NCBI GenBank assembly: GCA_040391605.1
Contig: JBEBXK010000008.1
Coordinates: 1-64,000 of the forward strand
DNA: 64,000 nucleotides
Direction: 5' to 3'
Source: Vulgatibacter incomptus_A
GTDB taxonomy: Bacteria; Myxococcota; Myxococcia; Myxococcales; Vulgatibacteraceae
Shown: positions 1-7,993 of the stretch, one piece after another
Position numbering within the stretch: position 1 is the stretch's first letter
Layout: every line of letters starts with the position of its first letter
Notes under the pieces: generated by a model
Databases searched by the model: none
What the model was told of the DNA's origin: nothing
The model's input: only the letters and a program-made list of their open reading frames with translations
Made by a program: the position numbers and the translations under genes

Positions 1-118
1 CGTAACTCCTGGCCGTCCGTTCAGCGATCGACTTGGACCGGAATCAGTGATCGGCATGCACCGGAATCAGTGATCGGCTTCAACCGGAATCGGTGATCGG
101 AATGGGCCGGAACCCGCA
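1..118. mobile_element. Probable IS21-family terminal region
   Basis: Three direct copies of an 18-bp unit (ACCGGAATCAGTGATCGG or one-base variants) start at 37, 60 and 83 with a constant 23-bp period, and a fourth decayed unit begins near 106 and ends GGAACCCGCA at 118. Short tandem ACCGGAAT repeats closing in a CA dinucleotide are characteristic of IS21-family ends as I know them; that assignment is from memory of the family, not a search. If correct, the rest of the element (istA/istB) lies left of the window and its outer end sits only 23 bp from the first CRISPR repeat, in the position where a leader would be expected. Confidence 0.55.
37..100. repeat. Three tandem 18-bp repeats, 23-bp period
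   Basis: Units at 37-54, 60-77 and 83-100; the first two are identical and the third differs at one base. The 5-bp separators differ. They are likely transposase-binding sites of the adjoining IS21-type end rather than CRISPR leader sequence, because they share nothing with the CRISPR repeat. Confidence 0.75.
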
Positions 119-141
119 CCACCGCTGATCACGCAGTTCAG

Positions 142-1251
142 GTGTTCCCCACGTGCGTGGGGATGAACCGGGCGCGTCGCCACCTCTAGGTCAAAAAGTG
201 GCGTGTTCCCCACGTGCGTGGGGATGAACCGGTGTTCCTGCGGCATCGCAGCATCCAGACGACGTGTTCCCCACGTGCGTGGGGATGAACCGGAGAATTG
301 TGATCGGGTCGGGCGGTGGCGGCTGTGTTCCCCACGTGCGTGGGGATGAACCGCGCGTCTGGTCCTGGATGTACGCCACCGAGATGTGTTCCCCACGTGC
401 GTGGGGATGAACGGGAAGTCCTCCCACGTCGACTCCATGTCCTCGAGTGTTCCCCACGTGCGTGGGGATGAACCCAGACGATCGCAGACACGGAGACGAT
501 CCGTGCAGTGTTCCCCACGTGCGTGGGGATGAACCGACGGTGCCGCAGCGTGCGCGCAGCTCTTTGAGGTGTTCCCCACGTGCGTGGGGATGAACCGGAA
601 GCGGGCGGCGACTGATGCCGCCGCCCGCGGTGTTCCCCACGTGCGTGGGGATGATCCGCCGAGTCAACCATGGCCGCCCTCGAACATCTCGTGTTCCCCA
701 CGTGCGTGGGGATGAACCGGCCTGTCGATCCCGAGCTACGTCACCCTTCGCGTGTTCCCCACGTGCGTGGGGATGAACCGATCCGAGGCGTCCTCGACGC
801 CGGCGGCGTCCCGTGTTCCCCACGTGCGTGGGGATGAACCGGAGCTCCGGGAGCTGTCGGAGCAGGAGGCGACGTGTTCCCCACGTGCGTGGGGATGAAC
901 CGACGGATGGCACCCGCAACCTGGCCCTCGCCGAGTGTTCCCCACGTGCGTGGGGATGAACCGGAGGAGCCCTTCGACCTCATCATGCAGGAGGTGTGTT
1001 CCCCACGTGCGTGGGGATGAACCGACGAAGCTCGAGGTCATCAAGCTCGAGCGCGAGTGTTCCCCACGTGCGTGGGGATGAACCGCTCTACCCGAACCGC
1101 TGGGAGAAGCTCTCCATGTGTTCCCCACGTGCGTGGGGATGAACCGCGCACATCGAACTGCATCCGCTCCAGGAAATCGTGTTCCCCACGTGCGTGCGGA
1201 TGAACCGATTGCGCCGGCGGCGGCGCTAGACACGGCGCAGTATTCCCCACG
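142..1251 (+). CRISPR. Type I-E-like CRISPR array, main block
   Basis: Eighteen 29-nt repeats start at 142 and recur exactly every 61 nt to 1179, with 32-nt spacers throughout. The repeat begins GTGTTCCCCACGTGCGTGGG and ends GATGAACCG; its CCCCACG..CGTGGGG stem and length match the I-E (Cas6e-type) repeat family (E. coli GAGTTCCCC...GGGGATAAACCG), so crRNA is predicted from the plus strand. Single substitutions occur in the repeats at 386, 447, 630 and 1179. A nineteenth repeat starts on register at 1240 but only its first 12 nt remain (one mismatch) before foreign DNA begins. No cas gene is visible; they may lie left of the window or elsewhere in the genome. Confidence 0.97.
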
Positions 1252-1255
1252 CCGT

Positions 1256-1431
1256 GCCTCGCGATGGCGGGAGGGCGCCTTGGAGGTCCCGGGTTCCTGC
1301 AGATCCGGTGGGATCGGGCTTGGGCGTCGCGTCGGGGCTCGGGCTTGGCGATGTACTCCTGCGGGATCTCGCCGGTGAGGGTGTCGGGGAAGGCGAGGAT
1401 CGACTTCACCTCGGGATCCTTCAGCTCGACT
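1256..1431 (-). pseudogene. Copied 3' end of the di-haem peroxidase gene
   Basis: This stretch repeats 3882-4069 almost base for base in the same orientation: the last part of the peroxidase coding sequence plus about 45 bp downstream of its stop. Differences are a handful of substitutions and a 12-nt in-frame deletion in the C-terminal tail region. The similarity stops abruptly near 1431, where transposase-like sequence begins, and near 1256, next to the broken CRISPR repeat. It cannot encode a functional peroxidase, since both haem motifs are absent. Confidence 0.9.
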
Positions 1432-1667
1432 TGGTGAGAGGGCGCCGCCAATCCCCACCTGCATCGATCGCTGCCTGCCTGACCCACACTCGCAGCGCGG
1501 AGTGGCTCAAGTCCAGATCTCTGGCCACGACGGCCAGGAGTCTGCCCGAGGTCGGGGCCAGACGAACCGCATCAGCCCTGAACTCGGGGGTGAACTTGCT
1601 GTTCGGCCTGCTCTGCATGGGGACATCCCCGCTTGAGTGGGGTGTCCACGAAACCGGGGGAAGGCCA
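1432..1667 (-). mobile_element. IS3-family end with truncated orfA
   Basis: On the minus strand an ATG at 1618 opens MQSRPNSKFTPEFRADAVRL, followed by a helix-turn-helix region (VARDLDLSHSALRVWVRQ) typical of IS3-family OrfA proteins. About 60 residues are present before the frame runs into the copied peroxidase fragment, so orfA is broken and orfB is absent. Upstream of the ATG, the sequence running from 1667 leftwards on the minus strand (TGGCCTTCCCCCGG, then GTGGACACCCC) has the look of an IS3 terminal inverted repeat. Its outer base, 1667, directly abuts the second half of a CRISPR repeat at 1668. Confidence 0.75.
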
Positions 1668-1738
1668 GGATGAACCGGCGTCTCGCTCGGAGGCGAGTTC
1701 GATCTCGTGGTGTTCCTCACGTGCGTAGGGCTGAACCG
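1668..1738 (+). CRISPR. Distal remnant of the same CRISPR array
   Basis: GGATGAACCG at 1668-1677 is the last 10 nt of the repeat. It is followed by exactly 32 nt (1678-1709) and then a 29-nt degenerate repeat at 1710-1738 with three mismatches to the consensus. The spacing shows this is the original trailer end of the array, separated from the main block by the inserted DNA at 1252-1667. The decayed terminal repeat fits the trailer end and supports plus-strand transcription. Confidence 0.88.
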
Positions 1739-1858
1739 AGACGATCAAGGCGCGCTCCGTTTGAGCAGCCGCGCTGACCTCGCTGCAGAAGCATGCGGCG
1801 CCATGTGTTGCCGCGCAAAACGACGCCGTGCCATCGCGCAGCCTGCGATCAGCTCAGG

Positions 1859-3604
1859 TCACGGCATCGCCTTGCAGCAGAGCGGCGTCCCGCAGCTCTC
1901 GCTCACTGAGTCCGTACACGTTGCCGACGTCATGCAGCCCGGGAAGTTCGGGCCTCGCATGTAGTAGGGCCTGCCGCCAGCGACGTGGATGTAGATGTTG
2001 GCGGCACTTCCGCATCCACATGTAGCGGCGCCACCGGAACAGGAGCATCCGACGTCCTGGAGGTAGGTGAGCGTGTCTGGCAGACATGCCATCGCCGCAG
2101 GGCAGATGTCCCAGCCTGCCCCCAGCGCCTGGCAAGCGGAGACCGCCAGCGAGTTGTTCGCGACGGAGCCCGTGCTCGGGATGTAGACGCAGGAGCCGTT
2201 GATGACCTCCCCTGGACAGCCGCAATCTGCGTCGTCGAACTCCGAGCACGAGGCCGGGCAGCAGCCGTCTGGGACCATCGAGCAGGCCGGAGAGTTGCCA
2301 CCGGCGCAGATGCCTCCCATGCAGACTGTCGCGTCGGTGCACGCGAGCCCGTCGTCACAGGAGAGTCCCTCGTTGGCGGGCACCGGGATGCAACTCCCGT
2401 CGTTCGGATCGCACATGCCCGCCGCACAGGTGGAGTTCAGCGAGGAGCAGTCCTTCGGCGTACCCCCGACGCAGGCGCCGTCGGTGCAGGTGCCGCCGAG
2501 CGTGCAGAGGTCGACGTCGCCGCAGGAAACGCCGTTGGTGACGGGCTGATCCTGGCAGCTCCCGTCGACGGGATCGCACGAGCCGACCGTGCAGGCCGAG
2601 TTCGAGGCGCAGTACTTGGGGACGCCGCGACAGGCGCCGCTTCGGCAGACGTCGCCGACGGTGCAGAGGTCTCCGTCGTCGCAAGAATCGCCGGAATTGG
2701 CGGGACGCTCCATGCAAATGCCGGACACACAGGCCCCCTCCGTGCAGGCACCGTCGAGATGCGAGCAATCCATTGGAGCACCCTGCGCGCAGACGCCCTC
2801 CTGGCAGGTGCTGCCGATGGTGCAGAGGTCGCCGCCGTCGCAAGCCGCGTCCTCGTTTGCCGGCGTCGCCACGCAGGTCCCGACTCCGTCGCGGACCTCA
2901 CATGCGCCGACCGAGCACTCAGAGTCCAGGCTCGAGCAGTCCATGGGCTCGCCCGTGCAGATCCCGGCTTGGCAGGTGGTGCCGACCGTGCATGGATCGC
3001 CGCCGTCGCACGAGCGGCCCTCCGACGCGGGCGCCGCCACGCAGGTCCCGTCCTGCGGATCGCACGAACCAGCGATGCATGCAGAGTCCAGGTGCGAGCA
3101 GTCGATGGGCCCGCCGCCGACACAGCTCCCGCTCACACAGGCATCATCCGAGGTGCACAGATCGCCGTCGTCACAGCTCTTGCCGTCCGGGGCTGGCGAG
3201 CCGACGCAGGTCCCATCGCTGGGATCGCAGACGCCGATCATGCATCCGCTGCCTGCCTCCGAGCAGTCCAACCGATCACCTGCGGTGCAGGCGCCTTCCC
3301 TACAGGAGTCGCCGACGGTGCAAAGATCGCCGTCGTCGCAGGCAGCGCCATCCTCCTGCGGCACCATCACGCACTCTCCGGCGGTGCCAGGGAGGCTGCC
3401 ATCGTTGCACACGGACTTCATGCAGGCCGGCGCCTCGAGGGCAGCGCAGTCGACGCTACACTCGATCGGATCCGGATCCGGATCCGGCTCGGGGATGATG
3501 ACGGGCGGCTCCTCGGTCGGCTCGTCGGCTCCACAGCCGAGGAGCGTACCGAAGGCGAGGAATGAGACCGCTACGAGGGATAGGAAGGCTCTCGGGGTGT
3601 GCAT
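1859..3604 (-). CDS. Cys-rich repeat lipoprotein, 581 aa
   Basis: The start at 3604 gives a lipoprotein signal (MHTPRAFLSLVAVSFLAFG then a Cys in GTLLGC). A longer frame open to 3685 adds residues with no signal character. After a Glu/Pro/Asp-rich spacer come seven modules of roughly 48 residues, each marked by CDDGDLCTVGD-like sequence and about eight cysteines, so an extended disulfide-bonded rod on the cell surface is likely. The last ~110 residues are a different Cys-containing domain (around GGRPYYMRGPNFPGC). Such Cys-repeat lipoproteins are common in myxobacteria, but no function is known to me. It stands alone, 120 bp beyond the last CRISPR repeat. Confidence 0.85.
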   Translation of the reverse strand: MHTPRAFLSLVAVSFLAFGTLLGCGADEPTEEPPVIIPEPDPDPDPIECSVDCAALEAPACMKSVCNDGSLPGTAGECVMVPQEDGAACDDGDLCTVGDSCREGACTAGDRLDCSEAGSGCMIGVCDPSDGTCVGSPAPDGKSCDDGDLCTSDDACVSGSCVGGGPIDCSHLDSACIAGSCDPQDGTCVAAPASEGRSCDGGDPCTVGTTCQAGICTGEPMDCSSLDSECSVGACEVRDGVGTCVATPANEDAACDGGDLCTIGSTCQEGVCAQGAPMDCSHLDGACTEGACVSGICMERPANSGDSCDDGDLCTVGDVCRSGACRGVPKYCASNSACTVGSCDPVDGSCQDQPVTNGVSCGDVDLCTLGGTCTDGACVGGTPKDCSSLNSTCAAGMCDPNDGSCIPVPANEGLSCDDGLACTDATVCMGGICAGGNSPACSMVPDGCCPASCSEFDDADCGCPGEVINGSCVYIPSTGSVANNSLAVSACQALGAGWDICPAAMACLPDTLTYLQDVGCSCSGGAATCGCGSAANIYIHVAGGRPYYMRGPNFPGCMTSATCTDSVSESCGTPLCCKAMP

Positions 3605-3928
3605 GGATCGAGACGGTATATGGATTGCTACTTTGGTATCAAGAGGCTTCGCTGAATTGCGACCAAGCCGAATCCAAACTCTCATAATTCGTCAAACTAT
3701 AAGAGCTTGTCGTCTCGATCCCAATGAGCAGTGGCGGCCGCTATAGCGCGCCACCCGGGCAGTCGACGCCTACCTCCGCTGCCCCGCCGTTTGCGTTTCC
3801 ACGAACCGTGCCCCGTCCATGCTGCAGGTCTCCACGGATTGTGTCTCCCAGTCCCTGGAGGGGCGCGTTCAACGAAACGCGCCTCGCGATGGCGGGAGGG
3901 CGCTTTGGAGGTCCCGGGTTCCGGCAGA
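3605..3928. other. Intergenic gap, partly duplicated at the CRISPR locus
   Basis: It holds the 5' region of the Cys-rich lipoprotein gene (relatively AT-rich at 3610-3720, the likely promoter) and the 3' flank of the peroxidase gene. Positions 3882-3928 reappear next to the broken CRISPR repeat at 1256. No ORF with coding character, tRNA or clear terminator is seen. Confidence 0.6.
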
Positions 3929-5002
3929 TCAAGTGGGATCGGGCTTGGGCGTCGCGTCGGTGCTCGGGGGAAGCTCGGGCTTGACGATGTACGCCTGCGG
4001 GATCTCGCCGGTGAGGGTGTCGAGGAAGGCGAGGATCGACTTCACCTCGGGATCCTTCAGCTCGACTCCGACCTGGTGGCCGGCCATGAGACGGACGGCT
4101 TCGTCGAGGGTGGCGACGGAGCCGTCGTGGAAGTAGGGGGCGGTCTTCGCGATGTTCCGCAAGGTCGGCACGCTGAAGACGAGCTTGTCGGTCTCGGCCT
4201 GGGTGACCTCGTGGCGGCCAAGATCCTTCTGGGAGGGCCACGGCTTGATGAGGCCGAGCTTCTGGAACATGGTGCCGCCGACGTAGGTGCCGTTGTGGCA
4301 GGTCATGCAGCCGCTGGCGACGAATTGGTTGAAGCCGGCCTTCTGCTCGTCGGTGATGGCGTCTTCGTCGCCGCCGATGAAGCGATCCCAGGGAGATGGG
4401 GTGACGAGGCCGCGCTCGAAGGCGCCGATGGCCCGGCCCACGTTGATAAAGCTGATGGGCTCCTTCTCCTCCGGGAAGGCCTTGGTGAAGGCCTCCACAT
4501 ACGCGGGGATCGAGCGCACCGTCGCGAGCACACGCGCCTCGTCGGGCATGGCCATCTCCACCGGGTTCATCATCGGCCCGAGGGCCTGTTCTTCGACGTC
4601 GGCGGCCCTGCCGTCCCAGAACTGCACGTGGCGGCCGGCGGCGTTGTAGACGGTGGGCGAGTTTCGGGCGCCGAGCTGGCCGAGATGCCCGGGCGAGAGC
4701 GCCTTGCCGTCGACGCCATAGGCGGCGAGGTCGTGGCAGGAGTTACAGGAGATGTCGTGGTTCTTGGAGAGGCGCTCGTCGTAGTAGAGCATCCGCCCGA
4801 GGTCGACCCGCGCCTCGGGCGCAGGGCCGTCCTGGCGCTCGATCACATCGGGCAGCGCGCCGAAGGCGGCGAGGAGTGACTTGTCGATGGGAGCCTTGGC
4901 CGCCTCGGTGGCGGCGGGCGGGGCTTCGGCTGTCTTTGGCTCGCTCTTGCAGCCGGCGACGAAGGCCAGGGATGCGGCGAACCCTATGAGTTTGCGGTTC
5001 AT
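3929..5002 (-). CDS. Di-haem cytochrome c peroxidase / MauG-family lipoprotein
   Basis: A 357-residue protein of the bacterial di-haem peroxidase family, which reduces H2O2 in the periplasm with electrons from small cytochromes. The start at 5002 gives MNRKLIGFAASLAFVAGC, a lipoprotein signal; an upstream ATG at 5029 is less likely. Haem c motifs are CNSCH (86-90) and CMTCH (232-236). The conserved ARNSPTVYNA and FWDGRA segments follow the first haem, and SVPTLRNIAKTAPYFHDGS follows the second, all as in the family. The length is normal and the tail is Pro/Asp/Thr-rich. Its last ~140 coding bases were copied to 1256-1431. A peroxidase rather than a MauG maturation role is inferred from the absence of a methylamine cluster. 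Confidence 0.92.
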   Translation of the reverse strand: MNRKLIGFAASLAFVAGCKSEPKTAEAPPAATEAAKAPIDKSLLAAFGALPDVIERQDGPAPEARVDLGRMLYYDERLSKNHDISCNSCHDLAAYGVDGKALSPGHLGQLGARNSPTVYNAAGRHVQFWDGRAADVEEQALGPMMNPVEMAMPDEARVLATVRSIPAYVEAFTKAFPEEKEPISFINVGRAIGAFERGLVTPSPWDRFIGGDEDAITDEQKAGFNQFVASGCMTCHNGTYVGGTMFQKLGLIKPWPSQKDLGRHEVTQAETDKLVFSVPTLRNIAKTAPYFHDGSVATLDEAVRLMAGHQVGVELKDPEVKSILAFLDTLTGEIPQAYIVKPELPPSTDATPKPDPT

Positions 5003-5170
5003 GAGGCGTATATAACGGACAGCTGACAATCAGGCATCATGGATTGGCCGCCCATCGACAGCCCATGATCGGCGGCCGCCCGCATCGTCCTGTGAAGGAA
5101 TCGCCTCATAAGCAGCGGGAGCGGCGGGCGAGGAGAGCGGGCGGCGCACATGCCGCCGGGAGGAGACCGA

Positions 5171-5629
5171 TTGAGAATCTGGATCGACGCCGACGCCTGC
5201 CCGGGGCCTGTTCGGGAGATCGTGCTACGCGCCTCCGCCCGCGTGCAGGTGCCGGTGGTCTTCGTGGCCAACAAGCCGCTTCACCTGCCCCCATCGCCGC
5301 TGGTCTCGACGGTGCAGGTAGGCCAGGGTTTGGACGTGGCGGATATGCACATCGCCGCCAAGGCCCGGGCCGGCGATCTCGCCGTGACCCAAGACATCCC
5401 GTTGGCTGCAGCGCTGGTGGCCAAGGGCGTCGTCACCCTCGATCCGAGGGGCGAGACCTTCACCGAGGAGAGCGTCGGCGAGCGCCTCTCGGTGCGTGAC
5501 TTCATGCACGAGCTCCGCGAGTCCGGCGTCGTCACCGGCGGCCCGAAGGGCTTCGCCGCCCAGGACCGCCAGCGCTTCGCCGCGAGCTTCGATCGCGAAC
5601 TCAGCCGCCTCGTCCGCGCGGGAGGCTGA
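5171..5629 (+). CDS. yaiI: YaiI/YqxD family (DUF188) protein
   Basis: The protein starts RIWIDADACP and has the family signatures VVFVANKPL, DMHIAAKARAGDLAVTQDIPLA and GPKGFAAQDRQRFA, which identify a NYN/PIN-like fold of the UPF0178 group; the biochemical role is unknown. I chose TTG at 5171 because GGGAGGAG lies 5-13 nt upstream and gives 152 residues, the usual family size. ATG at 5150 would add seven residues. Its 3' end overlaps the convergent histidine kinase gene by 29 bp. Confidence 0.9.
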   Translation: MRIWIDADACPGPVREIVLRASARVQVPVVFVANKPLHLPPSPLVSTVQVGQGLDVADMHIAAKARAGDLAVTQDIPLAAALVAKGVVTLDPRGETFTEESVGERLSVRDFMHELRESGVVTGGPKGFAAQDRQRFAASFDRELSRLVRAGG

Positions 5630-7283
5630 AGCAAAAGGTGGCGCCTTGGCCGGCCTCGGTCTCCACCCAGAGCTGCCCTGCGTGGGCTTCGACGATGGCC
5701 TTCGCGATGACGAGACCGAGGCCGAGGCCGCCCTGGTCGTTGCGCGTCCGGGTCCAATAGGGCTCGAAGATGTGTACGACCTCATCCGCAGGGATCCCCG
5801 GTCCGCTGTCGGCGATCGCGAAGAGAACGCGGGATCCAGCGAGGTTCGCGCGGACTGTGATCGTCTGGCCGGGGTCGGAGTACTTGAGGGCGTTGCCGAT
5901 CAGGTTGGCGAAGACCTGGAGCATGCGCTCCCGATCGACCTCGATCATGGCGTCCCCTGTCGAGTCCTCGCGGCGGAGGCGGATCGACTTCTCGGCGGCG
6001 AGCGGCTCCTGGAGCTGGGTGGCTTCGCGGATCAGGGAGTCGACCCGGACCGGTGCCGGGACCGTCTGGAGGCCACCCGACTCGATGCTGGCGACGTCGA
6101 CGAGGTCGACGATCAGGCGGTCCATCCGGGACACTGAGCGGGCGATGGTCTGCGCGTGACGAAGTACGCGGGGCGCGTCGAGCTCTCGGCTGCGACGGAG
6201 GATCAGCTCGGCGCTCATCCGGATGGCGCCGAGGGGGTTGCGCAGGTCGTGAGAGACGACCGCGAGGACCCGTTTGCGAAGACGAACCTCCCGCTCGGCA
6301 CCCTTGCGCGCGACCTGCTCCCGCTCGAGGAGTCGCGCGGTCTCCTCCTTGAGCACTTGCTGCGAGATTGCGGCGGTAGCCCGGGCGGCCATGGCGTCCA
6401 GGAGGCGCACGTCCGATCGTCGGAACTCGTAGGCGGTGAGAGAGCCCATATGCGCGACGCCGATTACCTCGCCGTCGGCGATCAGCGGGACGCCATAGAG
6501 CGCTCGGGCCCGATGCGCGCGCAGGTGGGGGCTGCGCAGGAGCGAGCCCTCGGATGGTGACCGGAGCAGGGAAGGTTTCATGGTGGCTGCGATGGTGCCG
6601 GCGAAGCCCTCGCCGATCTTCACGGTGAAGCCGACCTCCGCCTCTCGGCCGAGGCCCTCGGCGACCCGTACTCGCAGTCGATCCCCCTCTCGCAGGAGGA
6701 GGGAGACGGTGTCGACGGCAGTCAGCGCCTCGAGGACCGGACGCATCAGCTTGCGAAGGAGCTGGTCCAGATCCCGGCTCTCGAGGCTGGCCACCGAGAT
6801 TCGATCGAGCGCCTGCGCCACGCGCTCCTGGGCGTCGACGAAGTAGGCGATCGCCAACTCGATCGCCTTGTCGATGGTGCGGTGGAAGACGCGGACCTCG
6901 TCGATGGAGGTCGGGGCACCGATCCGGAGCTTCGCCATCCGCAGGATCACGTCCCGCAAGATCGCGAACTCGGAGGTCACCTGCGAGAGGCTGTAACCGT
7001 GCTCCAGCCGATCGAGCGCGTGCTCTTCGATGAGGTGGTGGGTGTGGGCCTCGTCCGCGATGGCGCCTCCGCGCATCGTCTTGGCCAGCGCGTCGAGGAA
7101 GTCGGGCAGGGAGTTGAGGAGCACGGGCTCTTCCAGCCCCTTGGCGGTCGGGAGCCGCCGTGCCTCTTCGCCCCAAGCGGCCATGATCTCGTCGTGGTGC
7201 ACGGCCAGGAATCGGCCGAGGCCTCGCTCGAGGCGATCGCTCGCTTCCTCCCCTCCCTCCACCTCATGATCGCCAGCGTTCAT
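5601..7283 (-). CDS. GAF-domain sensor histidine kinase
   Basis: A 560-residue cytoplasmic kinase with no membrane segments. Residues ~1-165 resemble the all-helical RsbRD/sensory N-terminal domain of stress kinases (HHDEIMAAWGEEARRL). A GAF domain follows (~180-315, with GVPLIADGEVIGVAHMGS), then a coiled linker, a HisKA domain with phospho-acceptor His345 in VVSHDLRNPLGAI, and an HATPase with N box (NLIGNALKYS), G1 (DSGPGIP) and G2 (GGLGLGLVI). No response regulator adjoins it, so it is an orphan kinase. The input ligand cannot be read from sequence. It overlaps yaiI tail to tail. Confidence 0.93.
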   Translation of the reverse strand: MNAGDHEVEGGEEASDRLERGLGRFLAVHHDEIMAAWGEEARRLPTAKGLEEPVLLNSLPDFLDALAKTMRGGAIADEAHTHHLIEEHALDRLEHGYSLSQVTSEFAILRDVILRMAKLRIGAPTSIDEVRVFHRTIDKAIELAIAYFVDAQERVAQALDRISVASLESRDLDQLLRKLMRPVLEALTAVDTVSLLLREGDRLRVRVAEGLGREAEVGFTVKIGEGFAGTIAATMKPSLLRSPSEGSLLRSPHLRAHRARALYGVPLIADGEVIGVAHMGSLTAYEFRRSDVRLLDAMAARATAAISQQVLKEETARLLEREQVARKGAEREVRLRKRVLAVVSHDLRNPLGAIRMSAELILRRSRELDAPRVLRHAQTIARSVSRMDRLIVDLVDVASIESGGLQTVPAPVRVDSLIREATQLQEPLAAEKSIRLRREDSTGDAMIEVDRERMLQVFANLIGNALKYSDPGQTITVRANLAGSRVLFAIADSGPGIPADEVVHIFEPYWTRTRNDQGGLGLGLVIAKAIVEAHAGQLWVETEAGQGATFCFSLPRGRGG

Positions 7284-7424
7284 CGCTACCCTTCAATGTG
7301 TAGACGATGGTGGCAGGTGTGCGCCGACCGCGCTCCATGGCGCGGCGGCGGCTTGTCGTCCCGTCAACGATCCGCCGAGGATCGAGATCCCGGCTGGTCT
7401 TGGTCACCGCCTGGGGGGAGTCCC

Positions 7425-7811
7425 TCAGCCACGGCGGCGGAGCTGGCCCTTCTCGTCGGCTCGAAGCAGCCTGCCGGAATGGGAGTCGAACTCGAGGTGA
7501 AGCTTGCCCTGAGAGCGGCGGTCGCGTGCCGTGAACTTCACCTTCCACAATGAGTCCCGCTTGGCGAGGTTGGCGCCGTCGAGCCAGCAATCGAGGCCTC
7601 GGTCGTAGCAATACGACTGCCCGAGGGCGACGGCCTCGTTCCGGCTCATGGGGCCACGAGGAGGCGGCGGCGGCAGCGGCGCCCGCCTGGGCGGCGGTAC
7701 TGGAAAGTAGATCGTGGTCTCCATCGGGGGACGCATGCTGAGTCCCATGGCGCATCCCGTGGAGAGGAGGGAACCAAGGAGGAGCATCGGAACCAGGATC
7801 AAGTTTCTCAT
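7425..7811 (-). CDS. Small lipoprotein with PepSY-like C-terminus
   Basis: The start at 7811 gives MRNLILVPMLLLGSLLSTGC, a clear lipobox. A Pro-rich stretch (~30-50) leads to a ~75-residue domain with WKVKFTARDR and GKLHLEFDSHSGRLLR, a pattern resembling PepSY-type folds that bind or inhibit peptidases. No function is known. It is monocistronic and divergent from the DUF2293 gene, with 182 bp of shared upstream DNA. Confidence 0.75.
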   Translation of the reverse strand: MRNLILVPMLLLGSLLSTGCAMGLSMRPPMETTIYFPVPPPRRAPLPPPPPRGPMSRNEAVALGQSYCYDRGLDCWLDGANLAKRDSLWKVKFTARDRRSQGKLHLEFDSHSGRLLRADEKGQLRRRG

Positions 7812-7993
7812 GCCCAAGCAGACGGGCGGCCATGCGAGTCTGTTCAAAGTTTTTCCCGACCGTCCCACCTGGCGGCGACGGACGGAGTGATGAGGTCGCG
7901 ATTCGCGCGCTTCGAGGAGGACGAAGCGGCGGCGGGGCCGGGGGCGAATACGGAGGTGGAGGAGAGGCCGGCGGTGGGCTACAAGGGCGCTCC

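Noticed and set aside
67..1487. Several minus-strand ORFs running through the CRISPR array (170-242 codons, repeated HPHARGEH / FIPTHVGNT / GSSPRTWGT)
   Set aside because: They are translations of the 61-nt repeat-spacer period in different frames, without ribosome binding sites or protein-like composition.
1985..3565. 526-codon plus-strand ORF
   Set aside because: Antisense to the Cys-rich lipoprotein, whose signal peptide and regular Cys modules prove the minus frame.
3730..3770. Cluster of GCGGCCGC, CCCGGG and GTCGAC sites resembling a cloning linker
   Set aside because: Such six- and eight-base sites are frequent by chance at this GC content and the order matches no linker I know.
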